Shown piece after piece: positions 44,617 through 56,933 of a stretch of DNA of 64,000 nt. Below the pieces are notes generated by a model. That model ran no database searches. It had not been told where the DNA came from and saw only the letters and a list, made by a program, of their open reading frames with translations. Position numbers and translations under genes: made by a program. How positions within the stretch are numbered: position 1 is the first letter of the stretch; the number at the start of each line of letters is the position of its first letter. The stretch is from Nigrospora sphaerica (Eukaryota; Ascomycota; Sordariomycetes; Amphisphaeriales; Apiosporaceae), in NCBI GenBank assembly GCA_018287875.1, contig JAGVVL010000001.1:3410001-3474000 (forward strand). Direction: 5' to 3'.

Positions 44617-47149
44617 CTAGTTGACCCTCTCGTCTGTATCAGTGTTGGGGAAAGGCGGCTTGCCTTCCAGTGACTCGTCATCGTCCATCGCGCTGTTGCC
44701 ACACAATTGCCCGAGCATTGCTTCCATTCTCGTGGTCGTCTGCTCAAGCATCCGCAGTCGGCTGTGCACCTCTCCTACCTCATGTGACTCGTTCAAAATG
44801 TCCTTCACCTGTTGATCGAGATCCCCGTACGGGGCGATAGAGTCCCTTCTTGTAGGAGGCTTGAAGCTAGAGGGTCGGCGGCTTAAAACACTTTGGCCTC
44901 CACTGGCTTGCGTGCCCGGATCACGGGCTGCCGGGGCCAGCAGAATGTCCTGAGCTGCCGTGCTATGCTGTCGTATGTACTGGCGACGGATCATATGGTG
45001 AGTCAGCTCGTCATCAACAGCAATATCGTCCTCGACCGAGTCCGGTGGCGATATCGCAAACACGGTCTGGATGTCTCCGTGCGTGGTTATCCTCCACCGT
45101 TCCCAGAACCACCCCTTGCGAGGAGATTGTTTCTTTTTCTCGGGCCAGAGCAAACGTCGCTCCGCAATCGCTATCAGCAGCAGAATGGGAAGGTTGATAG
45201 ACCGGACGGTTGCCACATGGATCTTATGAAACCACCGGGGGCTCACGAGGAACTTCATCGGCAGCAGGACAAAAATGGCCAGGATGTTGAAGGGAGGGGG
45301 GTAGGCGAAGATGGCATCGGCCTTGACGCCCTCGAGCGTTAAAACAGCCCGGCGGAACTGAATCTCGGCCGAGGCGTTCGCGACGATGGTGCTGAAAGTG
45401 TTGGACAGCATCGACACGAGAATAGTAAGGAACAAAGTGTTCCCCAAGAATGCAAACGTGATCATGAGAGTAGGACCGAGCAGCCAATGGAACTCGGTCT
45501 GGAAACCTGTGTTAGCCATGGTCGATGCTTGAGATTGGCAGTGATGCTCACCGATCGTTGTACTCCTGTCCCGTCAAGCCCGAACCAAATCCACAGCATC
45601 CATTTGCTGATGGTCCTGCGCACCGGTCAGCACGATGAGGCGCAGCGCGCGGGTTCGACCGGGAACTGACAGTATTTGGTGGCGACCTTCGGCTAACCAA
45701 ACCATGGACAGCAGGAAGCCGCAGAAACACCAGGCGGCTATGAAGGTGAGAAGGATGAAGTTGGCCATCATGGAACGTAGCGAGAGGAAGACCAGGTTAT
45801 CAGACAGGAGGTTGAAAGCCAACCTCGGAACCAGAACGGGGGCGCCCATGGCGAGCACATCCAGGGCCTGTTGGCCAAAGCGGAACTCGCCAGTAACCCA
45901 CCCATGGAGTCGCAAAACCAAATAGATCCAGTAAACCAAGGCGAACATGACATCCAGGAAGGACCAAAGATTCTGGGTATAGACGCCCCTGCGAGCCGGT
46001 TAGCCGCAGTGGCAGGCACTGCCACCTCGGGGCACTCCGACTTACCAGCCGTGCTCCAGAATCGTCGCGAACTGGTCCAAAACCCATCCGAATGCGTAGA
46101 CGGCAAAGGCCATCTCCAGCCGGCTGTACTCCTCGGCCCTGCGTTCCGCCATGAAGAGGAGGTATAGGAAAAGGAGAATAACAAAGTGCACCAGTTCCAT
46201 GATATTGCGAGTGCGCGGCACAATCAAGCGGTATTGGTTCAGAAGTGGAGCATCTCGGGGATCATATAGAGATATCGGCTTCAGCTTGTAGCGATCCGGT
46301 ATGATATCCAGAAAGGTCGACGGCGTGTAAATGATGTGGCCAGAGTAGATAGCATCGGTACTGGCCAGTGAGGGTTAGCAAGCTGGACGCGTCGTAACGA
46401 AGGCCCGCGGGCCAGGCGTACGACGTACACTTTTTGGCAATGAGTAGAGCTGAGAAAGTGCCTGCTCTCGCTGAGGATGGCGATTTCCAAGGCAGGCAGT
46501 GTACGTCGCAGTTCCCACGACTCGGACACAGCGGCCTGCCGACGAACCTCCTCGGGGGCATTCTGAAAAGGCTGGAAGCCGGCCACTAGAACGTTGGCGA
46601 GCAATAGGAGGCCATCGGGTCCGGGGTTGTCGTCGCCAAACCGTCTCAAGATACGCGTGGCTACGATCTCACACAGCGTGGCCCGCGAGAAATTGACATT
46701 TTGCCGGTTCGTCAAATGGGCTTGTTCATAGAGGAACTGCGCACGGTTGACCAACAAGCAGTAGACTGCGCCGCCGTCAGCTTGAGGTCGCCACATGAGG
46801 AAAACCTGCATGCGGCCAAGTCCCAGCACGCACCGATGGAGATATCGTCCAGCTCATACAGCTTATCTACTAAGGGACGCACGACCGCGATGTTGAGCCG
46901 AAGGTCTCGCAACTGATCGAACGTGAGGTAATCCTCCACTATCGACACCACGTCTCTGCGTATGCGGTGGATGTTGGTGTAAACAGGCAGGTGGGCGTGG
47001 GCGTTCGTGTTGCAGCTGAAGAACTGTTCGGCATCCATGGAATGGGTGAAACGAGACCTGCTGAGCAACGGGCGTTGCTCCCCTTGGCCGGCATTGGACG
47101 CTGCCCTGGTTTGAATGCCGCCTCTTCTTGATTCGACGCGAGCGGCCAT
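44617..47149 (-). CDS. YVC1: TRP-type vacuolar cation channel, Yvc1 family, six exons
   Basis: Proposed CDS: complement of 44617-45498, 45552-45615, 45671-45988, 46046-46360, 46429-46765 and 46834-47149, giving 743 aa. All junctions keep phase. The N-terminal cytosolic domain (1-270) includes VYCLLVNRAQFLYEQ, a Yvc1-like segment. Hydrophobic segments follow at about 272-290, 300-318, 331-348, 366-385 and 394-420. The pore loop contains WIWFGLDGTG (437-446), and a last membrane helix lies at about 455-485. The cytosolic tail has a coiled-coil-like stretch near the end (VHSRLRMLEQTTTRMEAML). In yeast, Yvc1 releases Ca2+ from the vacuole on osmotic stress. Intron 4 uses a GTCAGT donor. Intron 5 is only 53 nt. 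A vacuolar location is inferred from the family. Confidence 0.9.
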
Positions 47150-48472
47150 CGCGAAATCCCGGCCGCGGAAGCAAGACTTTGGCGTCAGCGTCAGCGGCTG
47201 GACCGCGCGGGTGACGACTCCAAACGGTCAGGACTGGCAGTCCAGATAGAGAATTCCACGCGCGCGCACCCGCCTCGATTGATCCCAATGAGGCAAGACT
47301 TGTTCCAGAGATCGATTTGACCTCGGCACTAACGCCTAGAATGGGCGGTGGTCGAGAGCGGTCGGCAACCGCCGTTGATCTTGGCAATTCGAAGGCTTTT
47401 TCTCCCGCGAGGCAAAGGGGGCGTGGGTGGACAAGGTACAGAATAGGCTGGGCAATAGGCAGTACTTGTATGCCAGCTATGGGAAGCCGATCAACCCCCC
47501 AAGACACGGCACGATCCGGGGCAGAGTAGAGCTGGAAGGTTGTCTTGGATCCTTTTGACGGGTACAGGGCCGACGTTACAAACCAGAGCCCCCCCCTTTT
47601 TTTTCGTTATCTTTGCGCGGCACGTCTCATGCGAAACGGCTCGGGACGGGAGGGGACCAGGACGTTTAGCGCCGTCGTTGAGAACCCAATTCAAACCGTT
47701 TCGAATTGTGTCAGTGGAGAGGCACCGTCGATCGATCTCGGGCGAATGCCATCGTGCTTTGCGTGCCCGCCTGCAGGACTGCGCGTCCCGGAGTACGACA
47801 GTACCAACTAGGATCCTCTCCCTCCCTATCCTTGACGTCAGCGCTTTATGTTATCGCCCAGGTGCCGCATATGCCGGCATCCATGGGCAAGGCGCGACGC
47901 GGTAAGGGAAAACCGCCCATGCTGCGGGGTTCTTGGTCTGCCAACAAGCAAGCGGGGCATTTGTCTTATCCAGAACCCCATCGGTGAGTGGACGGATGTT
48001 GATATGGATGATCAACGAAAGGGCGGCTTGCCAGCTAATTGCAAGGCCTCGCCTGGCCCGGCGACGGTCTGTCTCCTACGATGTACGCTGAAGCGGGCGG
48101 CTCTTGATCATTTCAACGAGGTAGGAAAACACCAAATTTACCAAATTGGTACCCCATCTACTTGACTAACAACCCTCCTCCCTCTATTTCCCCAGTGTAC
48201 CTCTCTTGCTTGGCGACTAGTCGCAGTTTAGCGGCCTGAGGCACACATGTGTGGTTTACCTGCCTCTGCTCTAGGAGGTACCTACCTAATGAGGTACTGA
48301 GGTGAGGAAGCAACAGACGGTAGGTGATACTAAGCCCTCCTCCGGTCACGGGCGACAAAGCAAAGGACAGAAACCCGCCCCGGCGCATGATCGTCCAACT
48401 CCCGCCCTTTTCCCACAACCCCGTCTCCCTACAGGTTTCCCCACGAACCCGGGGACACAACACCGACCGACG
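47150..48472. other. Divergent promoter region, YVC1 / LCL3
   Basis: 1.3 kb between two divergent start codons. It must contain both promoters and leaders. C-rich sequence just before 48473 is probably LCL3 leader. Overlapping open frames near 47.5-48.1 kb show no motif. Confidence 0.5.
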
Positions 48473-49459
48473 ATGCCATGGCCGTTCGGTTCCGACTCCA
48501 GCAAAGATAACGGCTCCGGAAGGCGCCCCGTCTCCTGGGCCGACAGTCTGAATGGCACCGACTGGGAACACGTACGTACTACCCGCGTGGTTCCTCGCCC
48601 CCTTGCTTCGCTCAGTGGCTGGCTAGACCAAGGAGAAGATGCTGACTTGCGAACGTTCTAGTACAAGGACCCCCGGAATTGGATCCCCACGGCGATTGCG
48701 ACGACGACCGTCCTTGCCTCGGTGCATATCTACCGATCCTATGTTCGCCGCGTCCCGGGCGCCCTGCACGTTCAGCCCAACTTCTTTCGAAAACGGACCA
48801 TGTTTGGGAAGGTGACGAGTGTTGGCGATGGTACACCTCTCTCGAATGTTACCCCCGCCACGGTCCCCCAGTCTGACCATCCCTTCAGGCGACGGATGCC
48901 GTATATACCACACGCCCGGCGGGCGCCTGATGGGCTGGGGATGGCTCCGGCATGTGCCCACTAGGAAAGTCGATTTGAGGAACAATACGGTCAGTTCAAC
49001 CAAAAGCGCACCGCGGCCGGCACGAAACTCAGAGGAACCCCGCTGCAGATTTCCATTCGATTGGCGGGCATTGACGCCCCCGAAGGCGCGCACTTCGGAA
49101 AGACAGCGCAGCCCTACGCTGCCGAAGCGCTCAACTGGCTCACCCATTACATTCTGGGCAAGCGGGTACGCGCCCGAATATACAAGCGCGACCAGTACGA
49201 CCGCATCGTCGCAACCGTGTTTGTACGGCGCTTCTTGTTCCGGCGCGATGTCGGCCTCGAGATGCTCAAGAGGGGCCTGGCTACCACTTACGAGTCGAAA
49301 TCCGGCGCCGAGTTTGGCGGCCTCGAGGAGAAATACAAAGCGGCCGAGGCCAAGGCGAAAGCGCAGAAGCTGGGGATTTGGGGGAGAAACCCCAAATTCT
49401 TCGAGAGCCCCCGTGCCTACAAGGCGCGTATAAAGTTGGAGCAAGCCGCCAAAGCATGA
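48473..49459 (+). CDS. LCL3: Lcl3, membrane-anchored SNase-domain endonuclease, four exons
   Basis: Proposed CDS: 48473-48571, 48662-48830, 48889-48989 and 49049-49459, giving 259 aa. Donors are GTACGT, GTACAC and GTCAGT, and phases agree. The protein begins [10 protein letters not shown], as in fungal Lcl3 proteins. One membrane segment lies at about residues 41-57. A staphylococcal-nuclease-like domain follows (about 75-245), with [16 protein letters not shown] at 125-140 (Arg127, Asp132 and Glu135 in the active-site region), [13 protein letters not shown], and the C-terminal [17 protein letters not shown] block. Yeast Lcl3 is a mitochondrial membrane protein of unclear role with a predicted endonuclease fold. 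A second ATG (48478) 5 nt downstream is out of frame. The third intron (59 nt) was placed because its removal joins DLRNNT to ISIRLAG, which fits the family. Confidence 0.9.
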
Positions 49460-50608
49460 ACATGCTCCTTGCGCATCGGTCATGGGTGTGCCGATGACGA
49501 GCAGAAGCCAGCAAGGAGGCGCGCGGCGGCGCCTCCGAGGCTTCGAGTGTGTTCTGTATTAGAAGGCAAGCAGCCACGGAGCCATCGCATGCCTTGATTA
49601 GAGGAGGAGAAACGGATTGAGTGTAGTAGGTGGCGGCTGTGCACTGCATATGCACCGTCGAGAGACTGAAAGCGACTCTTCCCTTCGTGAGCGTAGCCCT
49701 ATGTCTGTGAGAGACATTCCCTCGGGAATGCGATATTGCCGGCCCAGTGGGAATAGAAAGCCGCAAGAGTAAAGAGAGCCAAGAAAATTTGCGTGGGCAG
49801 CCTTGCACTTGTTGCCATCATTGCATCGTGGGTTCGGGCGCTTGGGTGTCCCTTGCAGCGTTCGAAGGGGCGAACTTTCTGTCCTAATGCCCCCACTTCG
49901 TGGGCATCAGACGACACCTCCGGCCCCTGATCACAATTCACCCCACGTGTACGTGATTGAAATGCTTGGGCAGGCATGATTTTTGTTAACAAGTACTCCG
50001 TAGTTGTTAGTAGGAAGTGCCTGCACGCCACTGAAAAACACCACAAAGCCTCTCTCGCAGAAGCCTAGGAATGCTCAAGACAAATTTGGTCTCGCGGCTG
50101 CAGCGTCGTTGGCCCACAGCATCATCGTCGTCGACGATGCTGCTTGCTGGTCTGCCGAGACTTAAGCATGGGTACTGGTGGGTATCCCAGTTTAGCTGCT
50201 CCTCTTCATTATGCATGGAAGCAGTCGGGCGCTCAACAGTGAGGACTCGTAGGTTCTTTGGCCAGGCTTCCAGGACAGAATCTTGTGCCCGTTATGGGGA
50301 TGAGCAATCAGTCTGAATGCGCCCGGGGAAAAGTCGAAACCGTTAAAGATTGCGACGAGCCCTGGCGCGTGGGCGCATACCCCCCGCCCGTGGCTACGGA
50401 CTACGGAGCACGTATGTACTTCGTATGCACTCCGTAGGTACAAGGGGGGGGATCCCGGTTTGTTCTTTCAGCCGACGCAGGTCCCGATTGCAGTGATGGA
50501 CCAGTGATGACGGAGAAGTCCCTTTTTGGGCGCAAACCCCCTAAGTCAGACGCACGCCACGGCCACATGGATCGTGCAGGCGGTGCTGGGAAGTGGTGTG
50601 CAGAGAAA

Positions 50609-50650
50609 GTATGTGTGTGTGTGTGTGCGTGTGTAAGAGAGAGAGAGAGC
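50609..50650. repeat. (GT)n-(GA)n compound microsatellite
   Basis: About 42 bp: a TG run with one C insertion, followed by GAGAGAGAGAG. Not coding. Confidence 0.85.
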
Positions 50651-51457
50651 GAGGCCGGTGAACCGAGAGACGGAGACTGGGAGAGAACAGACAGAAAAGC
50701 TTGCGTGTTTTTCGTCTCGGCTTGCTCTTCCTGATCCTTCTGGCACATCTTTCCTGCACGACGAGTCGTACTTTGGCAAAGGGGAACCGAAGGGCTCCTT
50801 GCTTAACCGTTCAGTGTTTCTAGGAACACAGCCACTCTTTTTTGTGTTTGTTTTTCCCAATTCCAACAGTCCTCAACCGCGAGGAAGCGCGATCGATCCC
50901 TTCGTACCGTGCCGTCCGCCTATTCATCCATCAATTGCTGTCCACGCCGTCCTTCGTTTGCCCATTGGGCAGGAGCATTTCTTTATATTCTCGTTTTAGT
51001 TGAATCCCACCAATCATTCACTCGTTTGTCCCTGCTTGGCCTCCAGCCCGTTTCCGTCCCTGGTAACCTGCTTGGATCTGAGGCGCCTATCAATCACGCA
51101 CCCTCGGCAAACGGAGCGGCCTCCTCTTCCAGCCCTTTCGCACCTGCCAAGGTTCTCTCGCGTCGCCCGCTCGAGAAGGTCACACTCTTTTACCAGGAGA
51201 AGAAACAGGAGCAGCAGCAGCACTACCACCACTACTCACACCCGCCTGTCGCACACGAAACGCGAACCGCCGGTTGCACCCATATGTTGGACGCGTTTCA
51301 TCACTTGCCGAACGGGAACCGACGATACCAGCCAACGCGAAGATTTGGGCGTGTTGCTTTCTAGTGCTGCAATCGCCCGGTCCGTGTCGTGTGTGTTTGG
51401 TACGACGATTCATCAGGCACGCTGCAGCGGCATTCGCAAAAGCAGTGAGGCAAAGCG

Positions 51458-51550
51458 GTAAGTGAGGTCGGCTCATAATTTCGCTATGCAAATTTCACAG
51501 TCGTTTTCACACCCTGTCCTTCTCTTTTCTCTCCCCTGTCCGCCTGCCAG
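51458..51550 (+). other. Candidate 5'UTR intron upstream of RAX2
   Basis: A strong donor-like GTAAGTGAGG at 51458 is followed after 93 nt of T/C-rich sequence by CGCCTGCCAG ending at 51550. A second cluster lies about 0.9 kb downstream: CTAACTACACAG ending at 52455, then GTAAGTGC at 52468. Length and signals match the coding introns of this window. There is no coding evidence either side, so this is inference. Confidence 0.35.
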
Positions 51551-53180
51551 ATTTCTGCGCCACAAGCCCGCGAAACCGCCAGTTCTGCCGTCCCCGGTAG
51601 AGAGTCACAGGTGGTGACATCCGGTAGCCCCGTGGGCTGCTCGGAGACTGGGCTTGGAAGCTCTCGGAGGTTCCATTACCACCTGGCCCCCTCATTAATT
51701 CTTATTGTGAACAACCGGGCCTTCCACAATACGGGGCGGACGGGGCGCAGCGCAACCGTGCAACGGTGCTTGCCAAGGCTTGCCAGGCTGGCTGACTGCG
51801 AAACTTGCCTCGTTTTCACCCGCCCATTTTTCCCTCGGTGACAGATCCATTGATTGATGATTGTGTTGTCATCCAACGACGCCTGTCCTTGCGTACACAG
51901 GGCCGGGCAGTTCGGCTAATTTCTTAGTAGCCGGATTTCCTTCGCTTTGGCGACCTGGGGACCCGACCCGCCCACCCGCCCAAAAACCAACCGTCTGGCC
52001 CGTCTGCCACGGAGCTAACCTCTCCAACTTCAGGCCGACCACCGACGCCCGTACGCCGAGTTTCGCTGGGTCGAAACGCCGGCGAGGACTATCCAGTCGC
52101 CAGCCTCTCCGGCTGACTAGATAACAAAACCACCGGTCGCGTCGATGAACTGACACTAGGCCGTCGCCGAGGAGCTGGATTCTGCCTGTCTCTGACAGCA
52201 AACCCACTTGGAGCCTTCGGTTGCGCTACGGCAAGGTCGGATCAGTCTAGCCCAGGCACGCCCCCCAGCGCCAGCCAGTGAACGGCAGCCAATCTGCCAG
52301 CACTTCAGACACGACCAGCCCCCCATTGGGCCACAGCCGTTGTCGTCTGCACCACCCCCGGTCCCTGCGTGGTACGAGCCCACAGTACATTTCTGCTGGA
52401 GCACTGGAGAGACCCCCGTTCGTACCGGGTACTCCCCGTACAACTAACTACACAGGTGCTGCAACTCGTAAGTGCCTCCTCTTCCTTCTCCTCCCTCCTT
52501 GGCTGGCACGGACCCTTCATCTCCCGTCTATTCCCACATTCCCACCCGAGTGTGCAGATGCCATTGCACTTGCGCTCCACGTTAGGGAGACGGCCGGCGA
52601 GAGAGGTACTGCGCTTGACGCGAAGACTGGAAGCTCGCAAGGAAACCTACCAACTCTATTGACCGCGGCAGGCAAACACAATCGCGCATTGCCTCAGCCT
52701 TCTTCTCCAACCACGTTCGCTTTAGACGTGACCACAACGCTCGTTCGCCGCCTGTCCACCAACCCGCCTAATAATCATCCTCTCCCTTCCTCCTACCACC
52801 GAGCCCCCGACGACACACACAGCCGTTGCCTTCACCACCAGGCCAGCTGCCAAACCAGCGCACAGGGCACCACCCATCACCGAAACCATCGTCCATCTCA
52901 CCGAGGGAGCAGGATTTCTCGCCCACCCGTCCTTGCGTGTCGCAGCCACTTCCGTCGCCATCGCGTCTGCCACGGCACGCCTCGGTCGCTCACCCTCCAA
53001 TAGGTGCCCCCCAATTCATGGACTGATCCACCAAACAGCCTTGATCTCCCGCACCACAGCCCATGACCGCCTGAGACTCGCTGCGCCAACCCTACCGCGT
53101 CCAGCTCCAGGCTGCTTCACGACCGGAGCAAGACAGCCTGCCAGCATCAGTTGCTCCGGTCCCTGGCCGCATCCGCGACC

Positions 53181-56100
53181 ATGCGAATACCTTTCAGCAG
53201 ACGCCCTGCTCCGCGCAGAGTCGTCGCCCCGGTGGCACCATGTCTCCTTAGCCTTACCATGGCCTCGCTGTCGCATGCCATTACCTTTACGCCCGTCCCC
53301 TCGGCGGACCTGGACCTTTCAAATCTGGGCCGCGTAGGTATTGCTGGAGATTTCGCGGGTATCTCACTATATCAATTCGAAGGCCAGAACGAACGGTCCT
53401 TCAACACTAATGGAACCGAGTCGTTGATGACCCGCCTGCCCAACGGCCTCTTCATTAACCTCCTCACCACCGACGCATCGATCCAGACCATGTGTGCGTT
53501 CCGCGATGCGATCATTCTCGGCGGAAACTTCACGAGCCTGGATGGGCAGGAATCGAACGGGATTGCCCAGTACAATCTCAACGACAACACGCTAACGCCG
53601 CTCGCGGGCTTATCAGGACAGGTTAACAGTCTGTTTTGCGACGACAGCGCTGGGAAGGTGTACGTGGGAGGAAGCTTTAAGGCCGCAGACTCGACAAACG
53701 CCATAACCTGGGTCGCTGGTGGCAGCTGGGCCAGTCTGCCGTTTGCGGGCTTTAATGGTCCCGTCACGTCCATCACCAAAGCTTCCAATGACCACATCGT
53801 CTTCGGCGGAAGCTTCACCGGCCTCGGGAATGCGAGCACCCCTAGCGAGCCTGACGAGCAGACCATCAACCTGTCGACTGCCACCATCACGGCCGACCAG
53901 AGCACCACTGCTGGCGGTTTTAGTGACCCCAAGAACATCGTCTGCAAGACAGGCGGTGTCGATGGTGCGGGAAGCACGTGGCTGCTGGCAGACGACAGTC
54001 CCGGCACGTGGCGTGCCAAATTTCGCTTCGGGTTCCGACCTACTAAGCTCCGTTTGTGGAATACGCACCAGGACGGGCGCGGCACCAAGACATGGCGATA
54101 CACGGCCTTGCCCATCAACGGCATAATGAACTTCACCTATGTCGATCCCGCCACGAACCAGAACCGGTCCTGCACTAGCGAATGTCCGCTCAGCGACGAC
54201 CCGGCGGTCCCTTTTCAGGACTTTCACTTTGTCAACAACGTTGGGATGAACGAGTTCCGACTGGATGTCTCGGCATGGTATGGCAGAGGTGGTGGCTTGA
54301 ACGGGATCCAGCTGTTCCAGGACGACATCTTCTCGTACGCCATCAACAACTTCAACGAGCCCGCGTGCGGCAACGCATCTTTCGCTTCAACGGCCACCAC
54401 CACTGGCCCTTGGGCTGTCACCCCCTCTGGCCAAAGTAATTCGGATTACTTGTCTGTCAACATCCCGAGCCCAGTGACTCCTGAAGCCGCTACCGTCACC
54501 TTCTATCCCAAGATCCAGGAAGCTGGGAACTACACCGTCTCGCTGTACACGCCTGGCTGTCTTCAGGACGATACCTGCTCGAGTCGTGCTCAGGTTAATG
54601 TCACGTGGTCTCTCGCTGCCAACACGCCCTCCAACAGCAAGGTGTTGTTTCAGACCAACAACTTCGACAAATACGACGTGTTGGACACCGCCATTGTCGA
54701 TGTCGTCTCTGGTTCCTTCCGCCCTAGCGTTACTATTGCACCGCTTGGCAATCAGGAGCTGACAAACATGACCATGGTGGCGCAGAAAGTCGGCTTCGTA
54801 CTGATAAGTTCCACTGGCGGACTCAACGGCCTATTCGAATACGACCCCAGCAAGGCCACTGTGGAGCCGGCTGACTTCGAAAAATCGGCATTTGACAAGC
54901 TGGGTGCTAGCTTCAAGAAGCGATCCGCCGTATCTTCTTTAGTAACGGCAGGAGACGTCACGTACATTGGTGGCAACTTCACCTCCGAGCGCACCAGCAA
55001 CATTATCGCGATCAACAGCAAGGACAGCAGCAGGGTGCCTCTTGACGGTGGCATCAATGGCGAGATTGCCTCAATGCATATGTCTGGAGGCCACCTGTTC
55101 GTGGGCGGCACCTTCAACAACACGCAGCAAGGGTCAGCGGAAGGGCTCCGGAATGTGGCCGTCTACGACACGGCAGGCAATCGTTGGGACCCGCTAGGGG
55201 CCGGCGTCAACGGCCCTGTCACGAATATTGTGCCTCTGCCACTGAACATCAGCAGCAGCATACCGGAGGAAGTCATCGCCGTGACGGGTATGTTCACCGA
55301 GCTTCTGGGTTTTGGCAACAACCCCGACAGAACGGTAGATGGGTTTGCCGTCTGGGTCCCGTCGCAGGGCAACTGGCTCAACAACCTGGCGGGGCCCGTG
55401 CCTTTCTTGGAGGGCGTCCTCTCGGCTTCGCTTCTTGGTCTTCCGGGAAACGCTTCCCTGTACGCTGGTTCCGTGACTTCTCAGGCCCTGAGGGCCGGTG
55501 GAATCGTGGGTGGAGGAGACAACCTGCTACCTTACCCTATCGACATCGAACCATCCACGAATTCTTCTAGCAGCTCCTCATTGGGAAAGAGGGTTGTCAA
55601 GCGAGCGACTTTGCCCGGCGAAGCCAGCAATGTGTCCGGCGTGAAGACGGGGGCGTTCTACGAGAACGACGGCGTCAATGTCACCATTCTGGCCGGACAC
55701 TTCTCAGCCCGTGCCACGGACGGATCGTCGATTACTAACCTCGCCTTCATTGATGGTGTAGCTGGTGACAAGGTCACCGGACTGCCCAGCGGAATTCAAC
55801 AAGACTCGGTCTTCTTGAGCGTGGCGGTTCACGGCACGACCATGTTTGCCGGTGGGCGTATTAACGGAACCGTGGCTGATGACCCGGTTGCCGGCCTGAT
55901 CTCGTTCGACATGGCGGGAAAGAAGTTCAACGTACAGCCCCCCTCTCTAAGTGGCGAGAACGCCACGGTGTCGTCCATTGTCGTCCGACCCAACACGGGA
56001 GATGTCTGGGTTGGAGGGTCATTTGGTTCCGCGGGATCTCTGGACTGCCCCTCCGTCTGCACGTTCAGCACCTCGACGTCCCAATGGAGTCGGCCGGGCT

Positions 56101-56933
56101 TGGGTTTGGAGGGCGGCGTCCACTCGATGATATGGTCCAGCCCAACCAAGCTCGTCGTGGCCGGCAACATGACCCTCAACAACAGTGCTACGTTTTTGGC
56201 CATGTACGACACGGAAAAGACGGCATGGACCAACTTCCCCTCGGCCTCGTCTCTGCCCGGCCCTGCGCACGCCGTGACGGCCGCCAACCGGGACGGCAGC
56301 CAGCTGTGGGTTGCTGGCACGGCCGGCGACCAGTCCACGTACCTGATGAAGTATGACGGTGACAAGTGGACGTCTGCTCCCATACAATTCGACAGCGAGA
56401 CAATCATAAGCAGCCTGCAGGTGTTCAGCCTCACCAGAGCCCACGACTCCAACGCCCTTGTTGATTCCAACCAAGTTCTCATGATCGCGGGCCACGTGTC
56501 GACGCCCGGGTATGGCCCGGTGTCGAGTCTACTCTTTGATGGGAAGGACCACAGGCCGTACGTGCTGTCCAGCAAGACGGGCCACGCTGCAGGTTCGATT
56601 GCTCGGGTCTTCGTGCAGAAGCAGAACTTCTTCTCTTCGCCTGGTATGTTGCGCTTCCTTTCCCTTTGGGCGTTTCTCGCTTACTGATACTCGATTGTAG
56701 GTGGAGGATTAGCTGTCGGTTTCATCGTGCTCATTGCACTGGCCATTTCGCTTGCCCTAATGCTCCTAATTGTTGTGGCCGGCCTTGCCCTGGACAGATA
56801 CCGGAAGAAGCGTGAGGGCTATGTCCCCGCGCCCACGTCCATGTATGACCGGGGCAGCGGAATGCGGCGAATACCGCCGCAGGAGCTGCTGGACTCGCTG
56901 CGCCAAGGCCGACCCGGGGCACCTCACGTATGA
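53181..56933 (+). CDS. RAX2: Rax2-like cortical polarity protein, two exons
   Basis: Proposed CDS: 53181-56643 and 56701-56933, giving 1231 aa, similar to other fungal Rax2 proteins. In yeast Rax2 is a glycosylated plasma-membrane protein that marks the cell cortex and directs polarity and bud site. In filamentous relatives it is expected to act in hyphal or septal polarity. The N terminus has a basic start and a hydrophobic segment ending ASLSHA (about residue 33), consistent with a signal peptide. The ectodomain repeats short beta-propeller-like motifs (ILGGNFTSLDG, VYVGGSFKAAD, IVFGGSFTGLG, YIGGNFTSE, LFVGGTFNNT, VWVGGSFGSAG) and many N-x-S/T sites. The second exon encodes a transmembrane helix (about 1158-1183), then a basic RYRKKREGY stretch and a short cytosolic tail. 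The start is the first ATG in frame (53181); an internal Met shortly before the signal cleavage region is an alternative. Confidence 0.92.

Larger units (their letters stand above)
49460..53180. other. 3.7-kb region between LCL3 and RAX2, including a probable long RAX2 leader
   Basis: No protein gene is supported. From about 50.9 kb to 53.18 kb the DNA is C/T-rich on the plus strand with low G, unlike the preceding kilobase, and carries splice-like signals. This suggests a long, possibly spliced 5'UTR for RAX2. The first kilobase holds the LCL3 3'UTR. Confidence 0.45.

Noticed and set aside
45640..45670. GGTTCGACC resembling a tRNA B box
   Set aside because: Inside a YVC1 intron, with no matching A box or cloverleaf.
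46806..46833. A 28-nt intron in YVC1 ending at the first AG after the GTGCGT donor
   Set aside because: Too short for a fungal intron. The 68-nt version ending after a CTGAC branch site keeps phase and yields the family sequence VYCLLVNRAQF.
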